Positions 1 to 8,975 of a stretch of DNA of 64,000 nucleotides are shown here, piece by piece. The translations under genes and the position numbers were made by a program. The stretch covers positions 62,001 to 126,000 of the forward strand of contig JAGQYI010000010.1 in the NCBI GenBank assembly GCA_020436165.1, written 5' to 3'. Position 1 is the first letter of the stretch, and each line of letters starts with the position of its first letter. The stretch is from Cyclobacteriaceae bacterium. GTDB lineage: Bacteria; Bacteroidota; Bacteroidia; Cytophagales; Cyclobacteriaceae. The notes beneath the pieces are model-generated. The model worked only from the letters and a program-made list of their open reading frames with translations. It was not told the DNA's origin and made no database searches.

Positions 1-618
1 GGGCCTATCGTTAACCCGGTTGAAATGGCCATTAAGGATCCCAAATTTCTGGAAGGCAAACTTTCCAAAATTGACGAATACAAAACCGAGTTTACTGCGG
101 TTTTCCCTGGGGAAGCAAATCCTGTAACGTATGAAAACATACAAAAGGCAATAGGAGCATTCGAAAGAAAACTGGTAACTCCAGCCCCTTTTGATGCCTA
201 TTTGGAGGGCGATGAAAATGCCTTGTCAAATGAGCAAAAAGCCGGATTGGATAAATTTATTTCTACTGGATGTATAGCATGCCATGCAGGCAATACATTG
301 GGCGGACAAATGTTCCAGAAATTCGGAACGTTTGGTAACTATTGGGAGCAGACACAAAGCGAATCTATAGATGCAGGTCGTTTTGAGGTAACTAAAAACG
401 AAACCGACAAATATATGTTCAAGGTTCCTTCATTAAGAAACATTGAGAAGACCGCACCCTATTTCCATGACGGAAGTGTTAAAGATTTGGGTGAATCGGT
501 TAAAATTATGGCCAAACTTCAGTTAAATAAAGATTTAACAGACGATGAAGTTAAATCGATAGTTACCTTTCTGGGGTCGCTTACAGGAGAAGTGCCAGAG
601 CAATACAGAAGTATGTAA
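1..618 (+). CDS. di-heme cytochrome c peroxidase, C-terminal part (5' end outside window)
   Basis: The reading frame is open from the first base, so the ATG at 25 is internal and the true start lies upstream of the window. Periplasmic di-heme peroxidases of the CcpA/MauG family reduce hydrogen peroxide with electrons from cytochromes. The visible part holds one c-type heme site, CIACH, at about nt 271-285, and the family's C-terminal block VPSLRNI...APYFHDGS. The opening residues GPIVNPVEM also fit the family. The N-terminal heme domain must lie to the left. The gene is followed by its own terminator. MauG-like maturation enzymes share this fold and cannot be excluded. Confidence 0.88.
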   Translation, partial: GPIVNPVEMAIKDPKFLEGKLSKIDEYKTEFTAVFPGEANPVTYENIQKAIGAFERKLVTPAPFDAYLEGDENALSNEQKAGLDKFISTGCIACHAGNTLGGQMFQKFGTFGNYWEQTQSESIDAGRFEVTKNETDKYMFKVPSLRNIEKTAPYFHDGSVKDLGESVKIMAKLQLNKDLTDDEVKSIVTFLGSLTGEVPEQYRSM

Positions 619-634
619 AAATTAATAGAATGAT

Positions 635-667
635 AAAATGGGCCGGGTATTTCCTGGCCCGTTTTAT
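635..667 (+). terminator. rho-independent terminator after the cytochrome c peroxidase gene
   Basis: The arms GGGCCGGG (640-647) and CCTGGCCC (653-660) pair over eight positions with one G-T wobble around the loop TATTT. The flanking A run and the trailing GTTTTA extend the stem and provide the T tract. It separates the peroxidase from the next operon. Confidence 0.85.
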
Positions 668-720
668 TTAGTAGATAAGTAAATATCTGGCTATTTTTAT
701 AGTCACAAATAATTAAAACC

Positions 721-1263
721 ATGAAAAAAATTTTAACCCTTACCATACTTTCGCTATTTGCTTTTGCAGCAAATGCACAGGAGTTTACGTTAACAAGCAC
801 CGACCTTCAGGGCCAACTTACTACCAAACAGGTTTTTTCAGGTTTTGGATGTACAGGAGATAATATCTCACCCCAACTAGCCTGGATAAATGCCCCTGAA
901 GGCACTAAAAGCTATGCAATTACACTTTACGATCCTGATGCACCTACAGGAAGCGGCTGGTGGCATTGGGTAATGTTTAACATTCCTAATTCGACAAGCG
1001 AATTAAAGGCAAATGCTGGTAATCTTGAAAGTGGTTTGGCGCCTTCTGGCAGCGTTCAAAGTATTACCTCTTTTGGGCAACAAGGCTTTGGGGGAGCATG
1101 CCCTCCCGAAGGAGACAAACCGCACGCCTACATATTTACAGTATATGCGCTGGATATTGAGAAAATAGATTTACAACCTAATGCTCCACCCGCAATGGTT
1201 GGCTATTTCCTTAATGCGCATGCGCTGGCAAAAGCATCGATAATTTCATATTACGGAAGATAA
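721..1263 (+). CDS. exported YbhB/YbcL-type PEBP protein (Raf kinase inhibitor-like)
   Basis: This 180-residue protein begins with a clear signal peptide ending ANAQ, so it should be periplasmic. The PEBP fold is shown by the ligand-pocket motif [13 protein letters not shown] near residues 77-89 and by the GACPP segment further on. Bacterial members of this family bind small anions or phospholipid headgroups, but their physiological role is poorly defined. The stop codon overlaps the next start as TAATG, so it is translationally coupled to the pyrophosphatase gene. Family assignment is firm; function is open. Confidence 0.88.
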   Translation: MKKILTLTILSLFAFAANAQEFTLTSTDLQGQLTTKQVFSGFGCTGDNISPQLAWINAPEGTKSYAITLYDPDAPTGSGWWHWVMFNIPNSTSELKANAGNLESGLAPSGSVQSITSFGQQGFGGACPPEGDKPHAYIFTVYALDIEKIDLQPNAPPAMVGYFLNAHALAKASIISYYGR

Positions 1264-1796
1264 TGAACAACCCCTGGCATAACGTAGATATAGGACCCAA
1301 CGTTCCTGATGAAGTAAGATGTATAATAGAAATTCCTAAGAACACCAGGGCTAAATACGAGCTCGATAAAGAAAGCGGATTGCTTATACTCGACAGAGTT
1401 ATCTATTCGTCAATGCACTACCCCGAAAACTATGGTTTCATACCTCGTACCTTCTGCGATGATAAAGACCCATTGGATATTGTGGTGCTTTCGCAGATAG
1501 AAGTAGTGCCCATGTGTATTATTAAAGCCAAGGTAATTGGTGTTATGCGTATGTTGGATGGCGGTGAACTTGACGACAAGATTATTGCTGTTGCCTCAAA
1601 CGATATGAGTGTGAATCATATCAATGATATTGATGAGCTGCCTCCTCACTTCGTTAAAGAGCTTCAAACATTTTTTGAAGACTACAAAAAACTAGAGCAC
1701 AAAACTGTGGTGGTGGAGGAATTTCAGGATAAGAAAACTGCGCAGGAAATACTTTTACAAAGCATAGAGGATTACAAGAACAAATTCGGAGTTTAA
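1263..1796 (+). CDS. ppa: inorganic pyrophosphatase, class I
   Basis: Hydrolyses pyrophosphate to two phosphates in the cytoplasm, pulling biosynthetic reactions forward. The 177-residue length is typical of bacterial family I enzymes. The metal-binding signature is present as D67-K-D69-P-L-D72, with Lys where Gly is usual, and the conserved [10 protein letters not shown] segment precedes it. The ATG overlaps the stop of the PEBP gene by one base. The next gene converges with a gap of only four bases and no visible terminator. Confidence 0.95.
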   Translation: MNNPWHNVDIGPNVPDEVRCIIEIPKNTRAKYELDKESGLLILDRVIYSSMHYPENYGFIPRTFCDDKDPLDIVVLSQIEVVPMCIIKAKVIGVMRMLDGGELDDKIIAVASNDMSVNHINDIDELPPHFVKELQTFFEDYKKLEHKTVVVEEFQDKKTAQEILLQSIEDYKNKFGV

Positions 1797-1800
1797 CCAA

Positions 1801-2580
1801 CTACTGAACTATGAATTTCTTGTAAATTATAAAACCTGTAAGAGTAACTAATATGAAAAACAGGAAAAAGCTTATGTAGGCGAAAAGATAGAGCGCTCCT
1901 CCCTTTAAAACAGTTTTAAAGCCTTTTTGTTTATAAAATCCAAAACACGACCAGATAAAATAGGCAATATTAATGAACAAAAAATACTGGTTAAAAAGTA
2001 CGTTAGTCCATTTATAAAGCAGTAATCCAATCATTTGAATGAATATCATATGGCCTTCAACATAAAGGGCGTTAACACTATGTTCAAATAAATTTAGCTT
2101 TGATTTTCTGAATAGGACCTTTCCCCAAAGAGCTAAAAAAGGAATGATTAAGAAACCTATTATTTTAAAGTTATTGGAAACAAACTCCATTAGTGTAGAC
2201 TGAAGTTTAGCCTCTTCACCTTCAAGTTTTGGCGATGCCGCAAATGATTCTGAAGTAGCTGACATAAATTCTTTTATGTCTACTCCAAGGAAACTAAATT
2301 CTAGTATGAAAAAAGTACTAATTAGAAAAAAGTAGCCAACAGGACCAATATATTTAACTCTGTTGCCCTCAACGAATGTTTTGCCAACTTTGCCAGGAGA
2401 TATAGTCAGATCTCTTAAAGTCCTAAGAAAATTTGTATCCATCCCAAACAACCTGCTTAAATAATCTTCGAAGAAGGTTTTTAGGGATAATCGGTTTACA
2501 CGTCTTCTTTGCCCACAATTAGAGCAAAAATTACCGGTTAACTGTTCACCGCAATTAATACAGTTGTTAGGTATTTCCAT
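1801..2580 (-). CDS. DUF3667 family membrane protein with N-terminal zinc ribbon
   Basis: A 259-residue protein. Two CxxC pairs at the N-terminus (CINCGEQ and CSNCGQ) form a zinc ribbon, followed by an RRR patch and the conserved block DTNFLRTLRDLTISPGKV. About five hydrophobic membrane segments follow, from roughly residue 82 to the C-terminus. This layout matches DUF3667, which is widespread in Bacteroidota and has no established function. It has no operon partner: the next minus-strand gene upstream has its own promoter and ends 34 bases before this start. Confidence 0.8.
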   Translation of the reverse strand: MEIPNNCINCGEQLTGNFCSNCGQRRRVNRLSLKTFFEDYLSRLFGMDTNFLRTLRDLTISPGKVGKTFVEGNRVKYIGPVGYFFLISTFFILEFSFLGVDIKEFMSATSESFAASPKLEGEEAKLQSTLMEFVSNNFKIIGFLIIPFLALWGKVLFRKSKLNLFEHSVNALYVEGHMIFIQMIGLLLYKWTNVLFNQYFLFINIAYFIWSCFGFYKQKGFKTVLKGGALYLFAYISFFLFFILVTLTGFIIYKKFIVQ

Positions 2581-2614
2581 TTCAGGTTAAGTCACCTGAA
2601 AGATACTAAAATAA

Positions 2615-3079
2615 TTATCGTATTCTATCCACAGAGCGAACTAGATTTTCATCTTTCTGAATGAATCTTCTGGCTAAAATATTGAAGAACATGGCTAAAG
2701 CAAGCAGAAAAGCGCCTGGCTCAAATTGGCCTGGAGTTTCCTTTTGAAGACCGTAAACAAAGTAGGCCATCAGTCCAATGGTAATCGTCATAATAAATGA
2801 GTTGATAACACTCAAGGTCATCTGGCGAAGACGGTTTTTGTACATGAATATCTCGATCAAGGCTATTAGAGCACCAATGGCTGAAACTCCTGCAACAGCG
2901 GCATAAAGCCCAAACTCCATAAGGGTTTCACCAGAATTGTAAACCACATAAGCATAAGTGAACAACTGTTGAACCGTTCCTGTGCTTTCTGAAGTGGCCT
3001 GCCAGTAGGGAAGAAAATTGAAGGCGACCAAAAGCACTACCACCAGAAAAAGAAAGATTGTTTGAATTCTTTGTATCAT
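2615..3079 (-). CDS. DUF4293 family four-helix membrane protein
   Basis: I start this at the ATG at 3079 (154 residues) rather than at the more distant upstream ATG. A consensus promoter lies just upstream of 3079, and the longer reading would run into the divergent thiolase gene. The protein starts MIQRIQTIFLF and has four predicted membrane helices, with a short Lys/Arg-rich loop (MYKNRLRQM) in the middle and a charged tail. This fits the Bacteroidota family DUF4293, whose role is unknown. Confidence 0.78.
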   Translation of the reverse strand: MIQRIQTIFLFLVVVLLVAFNFLPYWQATSESTGTVQQLFTYAYVVYNSGETLMEFGLYAAVAGVSAIGALIALIEIFMYKNRLRQMTLSVINSFIMTITIGLMAYFVYGLQKETPGQFEPGAFLLALAMFFNILARRFIQKDENLVRSVDRIR

Positions 3080-3098
3080 CTTTGAAGTTATTGGATGG

Positions 3099-3129
3099 CA
3101 AAGGTAAACCAACACATGGTTAAGCCAAA
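3099..3129 (-). promoter_or_regulatory. consensus Bacteroidota promoter of the DUF4293 gene
   Basis: On the minus strand this reads TTTG (3129-3126), a 19-base spacer, then TACCTTTG (3106-3099), an exact match to the Bacteroidota -33/-7 consensus TTTG-N19-TAnnTTTG. Predicted initiation is near 3093, about 14 bases before the ATG at 3079. It sits in the 71-base gap to the divergent thiolase gene. Confidence 0.7.
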
Positions 3130-3150
3130 GTAGAAAACAACCTTGAAAAT

Positions 3151-4350
3151 ATGGAATCAGCTTATATAGTAGATATTTTACGCACACCTATTGGCAAGTT
3201 TGGAGGTACATTAGCAGCCGTTCGGCCAGACGACATGGCCGCACATGTTATCAAAGCATTGTTGGAACGAAACCCTGGCTTGCCAATGGAAGAAATTGAA
3301 GATGTGATTTTTGGAGCTGCTAACCAGGCCGGAGAAGACAATAGAAATGTGGCAAGAATGGCCGCGTTAATGGCAGGCTTCCCCGTTGAAGTAGCAGGAG
3401 TAACAGTGAATAGGTTGTGTGCCTCTGGCTTACAATCAATTATGGATGCTTCCCGGGCAGTAATGGTTGGTGAGGCAGGAGCTTATATTGCCGGTGGGGT
3501 CGAGAGCATGAGCCGGGCTCCTTTCGTAACTGCGAAGGCCGAATCGGCTTACAGCCGAAATATGGAATCGTACGATACTACTATTGGCTGGCGGTTTGTG
3601 AATAAAAAGCTCGCTGATCTGTACTATCCGTACAGCATGGGCGAAACTGCTGAGAATGTGGCGGAGCAATGGAAGATTACCCGTGAAGCGCAGGATGCCT
3701 TTGCTTACGAGTCACAAGTGCGATACGATAGCGCCCACAATAGCGGCAAGTTCAAAGAAGAATTAATCTCAGTTTCTATTTCTCAACGCAAAGGTGAATC
3801 CATTCTGTTTGAAAAGGATGAGCACCCAAGACTTTCTTCTTTAGAAAAGCTTGCCACTTTAAAACCTGCTTTCAGGGATGGTGGCACTGTTACTGCAGGC
3901 AATGCTTCCGGCATAAATGATGGTGCAGCCGCATCACTGGTAGTAAGTGAAGCTACTGTTAAAAAATACGGGCTCAAACCTATGGCCAGGGTGGTGTCTT
4001 TTGCAGTGGCTGGTGTTAGCCCCGATATAATGGGAATTGGACCTGTTCCTGCTACGCGCAAAGCTTTAAAGCGAGCAGGACTGTCCACAAACGATTTGGA
4101 TCTTATCGAGCTGAACGAGGCTTTTGCCTCCCAATCTATTGCCTGTGTACAAGAGCTGGAACTGGACCCATTGAAAGTGAATGTAAATGGAGGGGCCATA
4201 GCCATTGGCCATCCATTGGGAGCAAGCGGCACACGAATTTCTGCTACTCTATTGCATGAAATGAAAAAGCGAGGTTCTAAATACGGACTGGCAACTATGT
4301 GTATTGGAGTGGGCCAGGGTGCAGCAGTTATTTACGAAAACCTTGTATAA
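3151..4350 (+). CDS. thiolase, 3-oxoadipyl-CoA thiolase / acetyl-CoA acetyltransferase type
   Basis: A 399-residue thiolase that cleaves or forms a 3-oxoacyl-CoA with coenzyme A or acetyl-CoA. The nucleophilic Cys is C90 in NRLCASGLQS, the GHP motif is in AIGHPLGASG near residue 350, and the second Cys is in CIGVGQGAA near the C-terminus. The long stretches FGAANQAGEDNRNVARMA and DTTIGWRFVN resemble PcaF/PaaJ-type 3-oxoadipyl-CoA thiolases more than PhaA. No other aromatic or fatty-acid degradation genes lie nearby, so the in vivo substrate is uncertain. truA follows after three bases. Confidence 0.9.
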   Translation: MESAYIVDILRTPIGKFGGTLAAVRPDDMAAHVIKALLERNPGLPMEEIEDVIFGAANQAGEDNRNVARMAALMAGFPVEVAGVTVNRLCASGLQSIMDASRAVMVGEAGAYIAGGVESMSRAPFVTAKAESAYSRNMESYDTTIGWRFVNKKLADLYYPYSMGETAENVAEQWKITREAQDAFAYESQVRYDSAHNSGKFKEELISVSISQRKGESILFEKDEHPRLSSLEKLATLKPAFRDGGTVTAGNASGINDGAAASLVVSEATVKKYGLKPMARVVSFAVAGVSPDIMGIGPVPATRKALKRAGLSTNDLDLIELNEAFASQSIACVQELELDPLKVNVNGGAIAIGHPLGASGTRISATLLHEMKKRGSKYGLATMCIGVGQGAAVIYENLV

Positions 4351-4353
4351 GCA

Positions 4354-5109
4354 TTGAGGGTCTTTGTATACATAGCCTATAAAGGGACTAATTTTCATGG
4401 ATGGCAAATTCAGGAAAATGCAATTAGTGTTCAGCAGGTTATTACAGACTCGTTACATGTTCTGTTAAAAAATGAAAATGTGGCTATTGTTGGGAGTGGT
4501 AGAACCGATACAGGAGTGCATGCAAAGGAACAGGTTTTTCATGTAGATATTCCTGATGAAACAAAACTTGATAAGTTAAAATACCAGTTAAATGGTATTT
4601 TACCCGAAACCATTGTGGTCAATAAAATTACAGAAGTAATTTCGGAAGCCCACGCCCGGTTTGACGCAGTATCCCGAAGCTATGAATACCATTTACTAAC
4701 TCAAAAAAGCCCCTTTGGACGAGAAGAAAATTACTACTGCCCAATTTTACTGGACTTTGCAGTTATGAACAAGGCTGCTGCTTTTCTGCTTGGTACGCAC
4801 GATTTTCAATCGTTTAGTAAGGTGAAAACAGAAGTGAATAACTTCGTGTGTACGGTTACCAGAGCCGAATGGAACATTACTGCGAACAAAGCCGTTTTTC
4901 ACATTACAGCCAATCGATTTTTAAGAGGAATGGTAAGGGCAATTGTAGGCACACTCCTCATGGTGGGAGAGGGTAAGATAGCACCAGAGGAAGTTAAGAA
5001 GATTCTTGATAAGAAAAACAGAGGTGAAGCCGGCAGGGCAGTACCACCTCAAGGTCTTTATCTTTGTAAGGTTGAGTACCCTGAAAAAATAATCAAACCA
5101 CATGAGTAA
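4354..5109 (+). CDS. truA: tRNA pseudouridine synthase A
   Basis: Isomerises uridines 38-40 of the tRNA anticodon arm to pseudouridine. The 251-residue protein has the catalytic Asp at D52 in GSGRTDTGVHA, and its opening FVYIAYKGTNFHGWQIQ matches the family N-terminus. The start is TTG at 4354, three bases after the thiolase stop; no ATG lies near enough to keep the conserved first strand. The stop overlaps the ABC exporter start by eight bases, so thiolase, truA and the exporter probably form one transcript. Confidence 0.93.
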   Translation: MRVFVYIAYKGTNFHGWQIQENAISVQQVITDSLHVLLKNENVAIVGSGRTDTGVHAKEQVFHVDIPDETKLDKLKYQLNGILPETIVVNKITEVISEAHARFDAVSRSYEYHLLTQKSPFGREENYYCPILLDFAVMNKAAAFLLGTHDFQSFSKVKTEVNNFVCTVTRAEWNITANKAVFHITANRFLRGMVRAIVGTLLMVGEGKIAPEEVKKILDKKNRGEAGRAVPPQGLYLCKVEYPEKIIKPHE

Positions 5110-6874
5110 TCAGGAAAAAGTTACTGGCAAGGTCGTAGACTGGAATGTGCTTAAAAGACTGCTTGTCTTTATTAAACCCTATAAATGGCAGTTTATATTT
5201 TTGATCATTCTTACATTACTTACGGCAGTACTTGTGCCTTTAAGACCCTATATAATCCAGCTTGCTTTGGATAATCAGGTGGCAAAAGGCGACTACCAGG
5301 GACTGCTTCGCATGATCTATTTGTTATTGGGCTTGCTGGTTGTTCAGGCATTAGTGCAGTATGTAAACACGTATTTATCAGGCTGGTTGGGTCAGTATAT
5401 AATTAAAGATATTCGTACCAAGCTTTACAAACATCTAGTGCATTTAAAGCTCAGCTTTTTTGATAAAACACCCATCGGAAGATTGGTAACACGTGTGGTT
5501 TCCGATATTGAAACACTCTCTGAGGTGTTCAGCCAGGGGTTGGCAGCTATTGTGGGTGATTTGCTGCAATTGGTATTCATAATAGGGTTTATGCTCTATG
5601 CTGACTGGAAACTGGCGCTTATCAGCCTTATTACATTCCCAATAATGCTTTTTGCCACTTATATTTTCAAAGAAAAAATAAAGGTTTCGTTTAACGAGGT
5701 GCGAAATGCTGTTTCCAACCTCAATTCTTTTGTGCAGGAACATGTTACTGGAATGAATATCGTTCAAATATTTAATAGTGAGAAAACAGAGCTTAAGAAA
5801 TTCAAGGCTATTAACGAAGAACATAAAAAAGCCAACGTTCGATCAGTGCTTTATTATTCCATTTATTTTCCGGTAGCTGAGATCATAAGTGCAGCTGGCA
5901 TTGGCCTGTTGATTTGGTACGGTGCAAAGGCTGCTTTGCACGAAGAGGTAACAGGCGTTTCTCTGGGAATGCTCATTGCCTTTATTATGTATATTCAGTT
6001 GTTTTTCAGACCTATCAGGCAAATTGCAGATCGCTTCAACACACTGCAATTAGGTATTGTGAGTACTTCCCGTATCCTGAACTTGTTGGACAACAAGTCG
6101 TTTGTCACAGACAATGGTACCTATGCCCCGGAGGAATTCGAAGGAAAAGTTAAGTTTGACCACGTTTGGTTTGCTTACAACGAAAGCGATTATGTATTAA
6201 AGGACATTTCCTTTGATGTAAAACCTGGCCAAACTGTAGCCATAGTTGGGGCAACGGGAGCAGGAAAATCGTCAATTATTAACCTTTTGAGTAGATTGTA
6301 CGAGATAAATAAAGGCAATATTTTACTTGACGAAAAGCCTCTGGCGGAATATGATCTTGAATACTTAAGACGTAGAATAGGAGTGGTTTTGCAGGACGTG
6401 TTTTTGTTTTCAGACTCCATTTTAAATAATATAACACTGGGTAATAATAAGCTGTCGGAAGAAAAAGTGCTTGAAGCGGCTGACCTGGTGGGAGCCACAA
6501 AATTTATTAAAAAATTGCCCGGAGGTTTTGAATACAATGTAATGGAACGGGGTATGGGCATAAGTGTCGGCCAAAGGCAACTTATCTCTTTTGTAAGAGC
6601 CATGGTTTATAACCCGGGCATATTGGTGCTGGACGAGGCAACATCATCCATCGATTCGGAAACCGAAGAGCTTATTCAGGAGGCAATTGGCAGAATGATG
6701 AAAGGCCGGACTTCAATTGTAATTGCGCACCGATTATCTACAATTCAAAATGCAGATAAGATAATAGTTCTTGATAAAGGGGAAATTAAAGAAACAGGAA
6801 CCCATGAAGAGCTATTGACACAAAATGGATTTTATGCACAATTATATAGTATGCAATATAAAGCAGTTGTTTAA
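5102..6874 (+). CDS. ABC exporter half-transporter (MsbA/LmrA type)
   Basis: A 590-residue fusion of a six-helix transmembrane domain (about residues 20-320) and an ATPase domain (about 345-585); it should act as a homodimer in the inner membrane. Walker A is GATGAGKSS (Lys about 389), the signature reads ISVGQRQ in place of LSGGQ, Walker B is ILVLDEATSSID, and the H-loop is IVIAHRLST. The exported substrate, whether lipid, drug or peptide, cannot be read from sequence. It overlaps truA by eight bases. The degenerate signature is usual for many exporters of this class. Confidence 0.9.
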   Translation: MSNQEKVTGKVVDWNVLKRLLVFIKPYKWQFIFLIILTLLTAVLVPLRPYIIQLALDNQVAKGDYQGLLRMIYLLLGLLVVQALVQYVNTYLSGWLGQYIIKDIRTKLYKHLVHLKLSFFDKTPIGRLVTRVVSDIETLSEVFSQGLAAIVGDLLQLVFIIGFMLYADWKLALISLITFPIMLFATYIFKEKIKVSFNEVRNAVSNLNSFVQEHVTGMNIVQIFNSEKTELKKFKAINEEHKKANVRSVLYYSIYFPVAEIISAAGIGLLIWYGAKAALHEEVTGVSLGMLIAFIMYIQLFFRPIRQIADRFNTLQLGIVSTSRILNLLDNKSFVTDNGTYAPEEFEGKVKFDHVWFAYNESDYVLKDISFDVKPGQTVAIVGATGAGKSSIINLLSRLYEINKGNILLDEKPLAEYDLEYLRRRIGVVLQDVFLFSDSILNNITLGNNKLSEEKVLEAADLVGATKFIKKLPGGFEYNVMERGMGISVGQRQLISFVRAMVYNPGILVLDEATSSIDSETEELIQEAIGRMMKGRTSIVIAHRLSTIQNADKIIVLDKGEIKETGTHEELLTQNGFYAQLYSMQYKAVV

Positions 6875-6907
6875 TTTTATGGCAAAATGTTGCAACCGTT
6901 TTTAATG

Positions 6908-6915
6908 TATATTTG
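6908..6915 (+). promoter_or_regulatory. -7 box (TATATTTG) directly upstream of the 6921 gene
   Basis: Exact match to TAnnTTTG. Only five bases separate it from the ATG at 6921, so transcription would begin at or next to the start codon. A possible -33 TTG (6890-6892) is spaced only 15 bases away, shorter than the usual 17-23. Confidence 0.4.
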
Positions 6916-6920
6916 CCCGA

Positions 6921-7625
6921 ATGCGTGCACTGAAAATATTTTTGCTGTTGGCTTTAAGTTTAAGTGTCTCCTATTCCTATGCGCAAAAGGAGTATAAAAA
7001 AAGCCTTACGCAAAAGTATGGGCAGAAGAAAAAACCGCTTCGATTTAAATCGAGCAAGAAAATGGCAGTTATTTGCCCGGTTTTTCATCCAAGCGAATAT
7101 CCTTACCAGGGAATCGGGTTTAGGGCTGGAGATCCGTTTGCCTTAACTTATAAATTGTATGCAACTCCCTGGATCTCATTCTCTATAGATGGCGGTATAG
7201 CTGCTTACGGGCTTTATAAAGACCGCTATAAAGAATTATATCTTAACTCGCCTGGCGCAGATACCCTGGTCTATTTTAACCACCAGGTTGAAAAGGATTT
7301 GTTTTTTTCCGGTAAGGTTAGTTTTTACCACGAGGGGCCAAAGTTTTTAAAGGGGCTTGATATTTATGCCGGCTTTGGCTGGCAATTACGTTATGCGCAA
7401 GTGCTCTATGGCTATAATCATGAACTTAATCCCCAGGTAACGGAGTTTGGTACTACAACTGTGCAGTATGACTATATGGGGCCTGAATTTCACATTGGGT
7501 TGGAGTATGCTTATTTCGATTTGCCTATCTCGGCTTTTATTGAAACCAATGTCTTTTATGATGTTATCCAATCTCCGCAATTCGTTAAATTTCAGGGAGG
7601 CATAGGGTTAAGGTTTGTTTTTTAG
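6921..7625 (+). CDS. exported outer-membrane beta-barrel-like protein of unknown function
   Basis: I do not recognise a specific family. The 234-residue protein has a signal peptide ending SYAQ, a very basic stretch (KKSLTQKYGQKKK...KSSKK) just after it, then alternating aromatic and glycine-rich strands (ISFSIDGGIAAYG, DIYAGFGWQLRYA, FHIGLEYAYF). It ends GGIGLRFVF, the aromatic C-terminus expected of a barrel handed to the Bam machinery. It lies two bases before the next ORF and forms a compact three-gene unit with it and the lipoprotein gene that follows. Confidence 0.65.
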   Translation: MRALKIFLLLALSLSVSYSYAQKEYKKSLTQKYGQKKKPLRFKSSKKMAVICPVFHPSEYPYQGIGFRAGDPFALTYKLYATPWISFSIDGGIAAYGLYKDRYKELYLNSPGADTLVYFNHQVEKDLFFSGKVSFYHEGPKFLKGLDIYAGFGWQLRYAQVLYGYNHELNPQVTEFGTTTVQYDYMGPEFHIGLEYAYFDLPISAFIETNVFYDVIQSPQFVKFQGGIGLRFVF

Positions 7626-7627
7626 AA

Positions 7628-8161
7628 ATGAAAAAATACTTTGTTTTAGGGGCTGCGGTAGTAATTTTGGGTTTGCTTATTAATTATGCTTTGGGCGGGT
7701 TTGCGGCAATGGAGCCGAAACTAATAGAGGTAAATGACTATACCATTTATGGTGAGCCATTTGAAGGAAGCTATAAAAGCACTGAACTTTCGGAACTGGT
7801 GAACAAAATGCGAGAAAAGCAAAAACAGTTTGGAGAAGCCGCTGATGTAGTTATTGTAAACTATTTTAATGAAGATAAAGAGCGGGTTGGGTATGTGAAG
7901 AATTTTGTAGGCTTACAGTTTAATGCATCCGAACCAGATTCAATTGCTGGTTTGCAAAAAAAAATCATAAAGGCGAATAAAGCTCTTGAGATTAAAATAA
8001 AGATAAAACCATTAATAATGCCGACACCGGAGAAAATACAGGATAAGGCTACTGAAATGGCTGAATTTGATAGCCTCAAATTAAAGGGCCTGAGCATAGA
8101 ACAGTACAAAGAATCCGGTGTTTTAGTCGTTGAATTTCCTATTGAAGATGAAAAAAAGTGA
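7628..8161 (+). CDS. uncharacterised protein with N-terminal membrane anchor or signal
   Basis: A 177-residue protein. A hydrophobic segment (about residues 4-26) lacks a clear cleavage site, so it may be anchored facing the periplasm. The rest is a soluble alpha/beta domain with many Lys and Glu residues and no motif I can name. The gene overlaps the following lipoprotein gene by 14 bases, which implies coupled translation. No homologous family is claimed. Confidence 0.6.
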   Translation: MKKYFVLGAAVVILGLLINYALGGFAAMEPKLIEVNDYTIYGEPFEGSYKSTELSELVNKMREKQKQFGEAADVVIVNYFNEDKERVGYVKNFVGLQFNASEPDSIAGLQKKIIKANKALEIKIKIKPLIMPTPEKIQDKATEMAEFDSLKLKGLSIEQYKESGVLVVEFPIEDEKK

Positions 8162-8813
8162 TCTGTTAATTTGGGGACTGGCCAGCCTTTTGATTTCTTG
8201 TGGAGGCAAGCCAAAGCAGGAAAAAGAACAAAAAGAGCCAACATACATTGAGAAAATAGCCGATGCATATGGATTGAAGTCGTTCGATGCACTTGAAGAG
8301 CTGGACTACACCTTTAATGTAAAAAAGGGGGAGGTGCAAATAAGCAGATCGTGGAAATGGAAACCTAAAACCGGTGAAGTAACCCTGATTGAAAATGGAG
8401 ATACTTTGACCTATAACCACAACCAGGTTTCTGAAGATCTGAAGCAAACCGATCATAAATTCATTAACGATAAATACTGGTTGCTTTTCCCGTTTCAATT
8501 GGTGTGGGATACAGGTTATGCAGATACAATAAATGAAGAGGCGGAAGCTCCTATTTCCAAGCAAAAGCTAACGAAACTTACCATTCAGTACAATAATGAG
8601 GATGGCTATACTCCGGGTGATGCCTACGATTTTTACATTGACAAAAACCTGGAAATAAAAGAATGGACGTTTAGAAAAGGGGGCCAGGAAGCACCTTCCT
8701 TAACCACTACTTGGCAGGATAACCGGGCTATTGGCGGAATTAAAGTTGCTCTAGATCACCTTTCGGAGGATGGGAGTTTCCGGTTATGGTTTACTGAGGT
8801 ACAATTCAGGTAA
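8148..8813 (+). CDS. uncharacterised lipoprotein
   Basis: I start at the ATG at 8148, because MKKSDLLIWGLASLLISC gives a proper lipoprotein signal with C18 as the lipidated residue; an ATG 18 bases earlier is possible. The 221-residue product has a long mixed beta domain (VQISRSWKWKPKTGEV, LTIQYNNEDG, LWFTEVQF) reminiscent of small periplasmic lipid- or ligand-binding beta folds, but I cannot assign a family. It is the last gene of the three-gene envelope cluster starting at 6921. Confidence 0.65.
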   Translation: MKKSDLLIWGLASLLISCGGKPKQEKEQKEPTYIEKIADAYGLKSFDALEELDYTFNVKKGEVQISRSWKWKPKTGEVTLIENGDTLTYNHNQVSEDLKQTDHKFINDKYWLLFPFQLVWDTGYADTINEEAEAPISKQKLTKLTIQYNNEDGYTPGDAYDFYIDKNLEIKEWTFRKGGQEAPSLTTTWQDNRAIGGIKVALDHLSEDGSFRLWFTEVQFR

Positions 8814-8819
8814 AATTAT

Positions 8820-8888
8820 TCAGACAGTAGTCTGATATTCCTACTATCGTTTGATCGTACTAACATTTTGTCGGATGGTAGTCAGACT
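8820..8888. repeat. imperfect dyad in the convergent spacer
   Basis: TCAGACagtaGTCTGA (8820-8835) is a perfect six-base hairpin. AGTCTGA (8829-8835) is also the inverse of TCAGACT at 8882-8888, with a further CTAC/GTAG match inside the arms, giving a roughly 60-base imperfect dyad. The 162-base spacer lies between the 3' ends of a plus-strand lipoprotein gene and a minus-strand toxin gene, so it may terminate both. There is no good T tract. Confidence 0.3.
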
Positions 8889-8975
8889 TTATAAACTGTC
8901 GTGCCGCAACAAAGTGGAGACATCTTAAAAGTTTTGTTTATTATTGGCACGCGTTGCAAACGAGCACCAGCTAGG

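Noticed and set aside
2615-3187. Longer DUF4293 reading from ATG 3187
   Set aside because: It overlaps the divergent thiolase start, and the exact promoter at 3099-3129 lies downstream of that ATG.
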